Assembly (NCBI GenBank): GCA_037074705.1
Contig: CM073595.1
Location: forward strand, 26,937,501-27,001,500
Length of the DNA stretch: 64,000 bases
Direction: 5' to 3'
DNA from: Zhengitettix transpicula
Lineage: Eukaryota > Arthropoda > Insecta > Orthoptera > Tetrigidae
A program made the position numbers and the translations under genes. This document shows, piece by piece, positions 60,501 through 64,000 of the stretch; within the stretch, counting starts at the first letter, position 1; every line of letters begins with the position of its first letter. Below the pieces are notes generated by a model that was not told the origin of the DNA, made no database searches, and was given only the letters and a program-made list of their open reading frames with translations.

Positions 60501-62904
60501 GAAGGGTACGAGTCGCTTGTATAATGAATGAAATCTGAGAAAATCAATGGATACAAGCAAACTTTACGGAAAAAGTATTTTAAAATGTGTTGAGTGCACG
60601 AAGGACGATCAAAGTGGCCTAGGATCGTCGTATCTGTATAGCGGGACAAAAGGTGTGTTGCGTGCTGCATTCAGGAAGAGCCGCTTAATTTTTGTTGGGA
60701 GGAGTGTACATGTATGATTAAACAGTATGGTTAAGAGTTCTATGTTATAAATTAATTTATTATTTCATTTATTACCGTATATCTAAAAATTAGTGACTTT
60801 TCGATATATTATTCCCGTTAGCGTGTGTTTAAAAAGGAACTGTTGACATGTTGATGTGAAGTAATAAGTTAAGCGTTTCCTAGATATACATGCACGACCC
60901 CCATGAGGTGGCCCTGGGTGACGCGAGACCCTTGGAGCTGCGCAGTGGCGTTGGCCTGGGTCTCGTGTTCACGGCTCTGGCTGTGCACAGCTCACCGGAA
61001 GTCAGGCTCCTTCGCCAAAGTCAGCGGAACTGCCGCTTCCCCGACGAAGAGGACGGCACCCAGAGTCTCTGCATCGCCAACTGCCGCCGCCGACGCGCCA
61101 TCAGCTTCTGCCACTGCGCGCCCTTCTTCTACGGACAAGCAGGTAGGCGCTCAGCATCTCTTCTAGCAATACCAGGATCGAAGTATGAGATTTTGTATTC
61201 CGTTTGTGACACCAGTGTATTTGTAAAACATGGCTCATATAATTTGTCAACCATTAAAGAGACGAAATGTACGTAATTTAAAACTTGACAAAGTGTTTCG
61301 ACCTTCAATCAGTGAGGTACCCAACTAAAGTTTCTCGTGAAAAATTACTTAATTTAGATTGTAATTATGGGGTTTGCTTTCAAAGTAGCCGTACTTGGAT
61401 CGTAGAAAATCGGTCCAGCGGATTTCTTCAGAAATGTTTTCATGTTGGATTCAGCTTTCCTGTAGCGAACTTTTATGGCCCTGTTTGTTTCGACGCTCAA
61501 AGGTTTTCCGAACCGACCTGAGTTTGTGCCACTTCGTCGGAGTATAAAATGCGCTTTGAGATGGATGACTGAAACTTTCAAGGATGATGTGTGTAAATCA
61601 TGCGAATGACGTTCTGCACGCTGGTGTTATGGTGAAGAAATTTGACTTTTTAGGGCGAAATATCAAATTTCGTTTGGACGAAACCCCAAATAAAGAAGAG
61701 TTTGAATAATCTTTACTTGTTTTTAGAAGGGGTTACAGGAGTTGAATGAGAGCCGCGAAAGCGATGAAAGTAGTAGAATATAATCCTTGAAAAGTAATTA
61801 AGAAGCTGGAGTTGAAAGTTGACGTTTTTTAAAAGATATACCACGAGCTCGGAAGAGATCTTTTCAATACTTCTAAGCCACCGACTACGAGTTATGAAAC
61901 CACCGTCAGCAGAAAACGTCACCAAAAGAACTTCAGAGAACCGATCACATCTTATCCAGTAGATTTCTTCCAGAATATCAGGTATAATTTTACCGATGCT
62001 CAAAGTAGTTTCCACACCCATGGAAAACCTGGAATTAATATCTCATTTTTCAGATGTTATTAAGGTTTTAAAGTTGTAATGAAATAAATCCGAAGATCTT
62101 ATTTTGAAATTCCTGTACGCTAAGTGTGAAAATATTTTTAAAAATATTTCCAGCCACAAGAAAAAATACTACATTATTACATATTTAATTTTTTCATATT
62201 TTAAATAAATAAATTATTACAAGAATTTGACACCCAACGTGGGACTTTCATAGAATGAAAAATAATCCGTCCAATATTACTTCGTGAATTTCAGGTCTCG
62301 AGAGATTTTCTTTTGGGCGCAAACATTGACAGATTAACAGAAATAAATTAGATTCTCAGACTTCTACGACTTTAGGTCTAGGCCTAATTGTCATACGCTC
62401 ATATTTGCGATTATTTTATTTTATGAAGATGTTGGATCAGTACGACTGTCAAGATGATTGCGCGGTATGACTTTTTGAAATAATATAATACATAATAATA
62501 CGAGTGAAAATACAGCATTCGATTTAATTAACTTAAATGGGTTCCCCCATATTTAATCTCTGGTCTCGGTGCATAATAAAATATTTTTCTGCTAATAAGG
62601 TCTTCAATGCAGCATCCAATTAAAGCATCTTTTCTGCAAAACTATGGAAGTGTGTTATCTTTGTTCTGTGATTCACTACTTAATCTCACTAGAGTATATT
62701 GATGAAAATGTCCCGTCCGTGAAAAGATGTTCCCCGCTTGTGTTTACTTCAGTGTGCAAACATTTATTTTGCCGTTAAGTGATTAACAGAGATAAATGAG
62801 ATTTGCTGGGTATTAGATGTATTACCGAAGTTTCGATTCATCTGTTTCAGAAGGATTTCGGATCTGTGATTTGGAAGGAATGAAATGCTTGGTTAAGTTT
62901 ATAG
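51528..62904 (+). CDS. Pickpocket/ENaC-type (DEG/ENaC) cation channel subunit, partial gene
   Basis: Members of this family are trimeric amiloride-sensitive sodium channels in the plasma membrane. In insects the pickpocket branch serves mechano-, chemo- and water sensing. Exons 54053-54222, 56537-56729, 58941-59078, 59395-59522, 60136-60244, 60884-61142 and 62851-62904 join with matching phases and AG/GT borders, and give about 350 residues. Visible features are the cytoplasmic FCEKTSIHG motif (His-Gly gating motif), TM1 (FWMCLVCLSAMGAVTVSLEL), FPAATFCP directly after it, ILTENGICHSFNS, and the Cys-rich segment CIANCRRRRAISFCHCAPFF. The rest of the extracellular domain, TM2 and the selectivity filter should lie past the right edge. 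A first exon at 51528-51560 is proposed separately. Introns hold Helitron-like and Penelope-like insertions. Which paralogue it is cannot be told. Confidence 0.9.
53100..53575 (-). mobile_element. Decayed Penelope-like C-terminal remnant
   Basis: Minus-strand frames give RILVVEQCYHRIHRNVDLLN, then EDNDYGIIKARDHLL, reminiscent of the I..HP.NIN..DG..LS..W.P.L tail of Penelope-like proteins. Downstream on the same strand, 53196-53161 reads gtgatgacgacggaggaact and then gtcgacgaaacgccg, the hairpin-GAAAC layout seen at other Penelope ends here. It lies in the proposed first intron of the channel gene. Confidence 0.4.
54053..54222 (+). CDS. Channel exon: N-terminal cytoplasmic domain
   Basis: Acceptor caatttcag|gtg and donor gaaat|gtgagt. 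It encodes 56 codons plus two bases, including LQTAFRTFCEKTSIHGFKHF; the family's usual form is F..FC..T.IHG..Y. The two leftover bases (at) join t of the next exon to make Ile, giving IVFW at the start of TM1. Confidence 0.85.
56537..56729 (+). CDS. Channel exon: TM1 and start of extracellular domain
   Basis: Acceptor ctgttttcag|t and donor gaatac|gtaacg. It encodes VFWMCLVCLSAMGAVTVSLE (TM1), LWTRYQENPTVISMERNY and FPAATFCPKLKHNATKVAEY. The post-TM1 NPTV...FPA.T.CP pattern is diagnostic of pickpocket proteins. It ends in phase 0. Confidence 0.92.
56957..57729 (+). mobile_element. Helitron-like element in a channel intron, with internal duplication
   Basis: It begins TCTATATAATAAAAAAGGAT and ends cgccgggcaaccagCTAG|T, the same 3' end as 23480-24257. 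Inside, a block with tactgcgcgccaagagac, tgacgtca and atgaaataaagcagaaatat occurs twice (about 57165-57290 and 57342-57470), roughly 180 bp apart. It has no coding capacity. Confidence 0.5.
57730..58225 (+). mobile_element. Partial Helitron-like repeat, tandem with the previous copy
   Basis: It starts at the end of the preceding element with tataaataaagcacagtg and a (TGTA)n-like stretch. It continues with tgcgaccaggaaacaaacac, then tgtcggggtgagacgcg and the ttgatagtgtttctacc block shared with 23700-24100, and breaks off near 58225 without the CTAG end. Confidence 0.5.
58283..58510 (-). repeat. Penelope-type terminal fragment with inverted repeat
   Basis: ggccgaaagctcctga (58322-58337) and tcagggagctttcggc (about 58411-58426) form an inverted pair. 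On the minus strand cccgaggatgcttatgg followed by gccgaaagctcc resembles the hairpin-GAAA layout of other termini. The 13-bp gaaagctcctgat also occurs inverted near 4138. The coding frame at 58259-58510 (minus) has an IDPEDAYGF segment of uncertain meaning. Confidence 0.35.
58941..59078 (+). CDS. Channel exon: extracellular domain
   Basis: Acceptor ttagacag|aaa and donor ggagag|gtaaat. It encodes 46 codons in phase 0, including KNWQNNSDVKSFVMMLCQLS and DHYEKDYFPADQYLNIVGE. An alternative acceptor at 58937 would break the frame. Confidence 0.85.
59395..59522 (+). CDS. Channel exon: extracellular domain, TENG motif
   Basis: Acceptor gtttcag|gtc and donor cttca|gtaagt. It encodes 42 codons plus two bases, with SVNILTENGICHSFNSEIAK; the L(T)E.G.CY.FN motif is a hallmark of the family. 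Confidence 0.9.
60136..60244 (+). CDS. Channel exon: extracellular domain
   Basis: Acceptor gtttcag|g and donor atagag|gtacag. The first base completes a Gln codon. 36 codons follow, including RPRTNNDRNYLNRE-type (PRTNNDRNYLNRE) and DDFNILVSNLNSGIE. It ends in phase 0. Confidence 0.85.
60884..61142 (+). CDS. Channel exon: extracellular domain, Cys-rich segment
   Basis: Acceptor tttcctag|ata and donor agcag|gtaggc. It encodes IYMHDPHEVALGD (family: Y.H.P.E.P), VHSSPEVRLLRQSQRNCRFP, then SLCIANCRRRRAISFCHCAP with FFYG. The Cys pattern matches the C..EC......C.C.P.F segment of DEG/ENaC proteins. The exon is GC-rich compared with its introns. It ends with one base of the next codon. Confidence 0.9.
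61143..62850. other. Channel intron without recognised features
   Basis: No exon or shared repeat is recognised. The frames at 61285-61581 and 61713-62021 show no channel similarity. Confidence 0.35.
62851..62904 (+). CDS. Channel exon: short extracellular exon, last one in the window
   Basis: Acceptor tgtttcag|aa and donor atag|gtaagt. It reads GFRICDLEGMKCLVKFI, the usual (K).C.L....CL continuation after the P.FYP segment. It ends with one base of the next codon, so the gene continues past position 64000. Confidence 0.85.
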
Positions 62905-63047
62905 GTAAGTTGTGTGAAAATACCGGACAATTTACATATACTTATTTTTAAATTGCTTTGGAAATTCCTATTTGATTAAATATCTCATTTTAACCTATCG
63001 CAGCTTTATTTTATTTTCATAAACAAATAAATCCCCTGATTTATTAA
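62905..63047. other. Start of the last visible channel intron
   Basis: AT-rich intron sequence, then the Helitron-like element. Confidence 0.5.
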
Positions 63048-64000
63048 CTAGTTGGGTTCCCGCCGTTTCCCGGGTTGTCATATATCCATAACCCCAGATT
63101 TGACTCCGATCTCGGTTGCTTTTGCGTTAATTTTATGTATTGCCCCTCCACCCCCACCCCTAATCATGCTCCCATTCAATGCTGAAAGGGGTTAAAATTA
63201 TACACATAGAACACGTAGAGAAAATTTATTAATCTCATTTATCCCCAAATATATTTATTCGACGCAAAAATCGACCGGTTAACATGTTTGAAAATTTCTA
63301 ACCCCGCCAAACTCCGCCAACCCCCGCGCGTTGCCCAGATTGTCATAATTAAACTCAGCGACATCCGTAATCCCGATTTGACTCGAATCTCGGTTGTATT
63401 CGCGTTGTTTTCTTGTAACGCCCCTCCACCCCCAAGGGTGCTCCGTTCCCATGCTGTAAGGAGTTGAAATTATACACAGATAACATCAGTTGAAACACTA
63501 TGAATCTAATTAACCCTGAAAAATATTTATTATACGAAATAACGGCCGTGTTTGCATGTTTCAACCCAGGGGATTTAATCGCTTATTGAATGTCATAACT
63601 AGACTCAGCGACATCCGTTAATCTGGATATGACTGCAATATCGATTGTATTCCCGTTATTTTATTGTAACGCGCGTCCACCCCACCCCTAAGGGTGCTCC
63701 TTTCTCATTATATAAGGGATTGAATTTATACATAGATAACATCAATAGAAATAATGTCTTTGACCCTGAAAATACATTATCCGACTAAAATATTGGCCGT
63801 TTTAGCAGGTTTGAAAATTTCGTTCCCCGTCCGCCCCTGCTCCTGGGGATGGTAGGCGTGACTTACCCCCACAGTGTTTGTTTCCTGGTCGCATAGAACA
63901 CGTGCACGAAATTTGGTGAAATTTGCTCCACGGGTGTAGGTTTTTATGCGGAACATACATACATACATATATACATACAAACACCTCGTTTTATTTAATA
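63048..64000 (-). mobile_element. Helitron-like element with tandem ~255-bp monomers, reaching the window edge
   Basis: In minus-strand sense the 3' end is gggaacccaaCTAG (63051-63048). At least three monomers carry the gtcata...actcagcgacatccgtaat...gaatctcggttg block near 63075, 63337 and 63590. The 5' part with tgtttgtatgtatatatgta lies at the window edge. The family is the same as 32222-33410. Confidence 0.5.

Noticed and set aside
60890..61276. Independent 128-residue ORF starting at ATG 60890
   Set aside because: It is the channel exon 60884-61142 read through its donor into the intron; the last ~44 residues are intronic.

Overview
This window looks like a gene-poor, AT-rich stretch of an animal nuclear genome, almost certainly an insect. 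It holds one multi-exon gene of the arthropod pickpocket (DEG/ENaC) channel family, a set of insect-type transposable elements (mariner, Penelope-like, Jockey/R1-like non-LTR, Gypsy-type LTRs, Helitron-like), (AT)n tracts, and no bacterial-type operons or ribosome binding sites. I cannot fix the insect order from sequence alone.

Layout. 1-9 kb: two non-LTR retrotransposon 3' fragments with RNase H and zinc-knuckle-like C-termini, several copies of an unclassified poly(A)-tailed short retroposon, an LTR fragment, and a Penelope-like element interrupted by one of those retroposons. 9-13 kb: mostly unassigned AT-rich DNA with a tRNA-derived insertion flanked by 10-bp duplications, a small TIR element and a palindromic pair of Penelope-type termini. 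14-22 kb: LTRs, a decayed RT fragment, a GC-rich island and a nearly full-length but dead mariner. 23-28 kb: a Helitron-like element and Penelope-like RT remains. 28-36 kb: another non-LTR fragment, an LTR, a Helitron-like element built of ~260-bp tandem monomers, a mariner 3' fragment and another LTR. 36-46 kb: GC-rich repeat-bearing islands, a retroposon copy, an element with ~85-bp inverted ends, an LTR with the longest tandem tail, and a mariner relic. 46-51 kb: unassigned DNA, possible LTR debris and one more LTR.

51.5-64 kb: a pickpocket/ENaC-type channel gene on the + strand. Seven exons with matching intron phases (54053 to 62904) encode the N-terminal His-Gly motif, TM1 and a large part of the extracellular domain. 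A plausible first coding exon lies at 51528-51560. The end of the extracellular domain, TM2 and the pore lie beyond the right edge. Introns carry Helitron-like and Penelope-like insertions.

The two most interesting signals are not genes. First, one LTR family (eight copies or fragments) carries a conserved 5' splice donor after a CTGGTACCAG palindrome in all seven copies that retain the region. Several copies end in tandem ~60-bp modules, each a copy of the LTR 3' end (TTACA) followed by a tRNA-Lys-like primer-binding site. Second, a set of Penelope-type termini share a 'CTGAAGA - hairpin - GAAAC' arrangement that mirrors the hammerhead ribozyme core.
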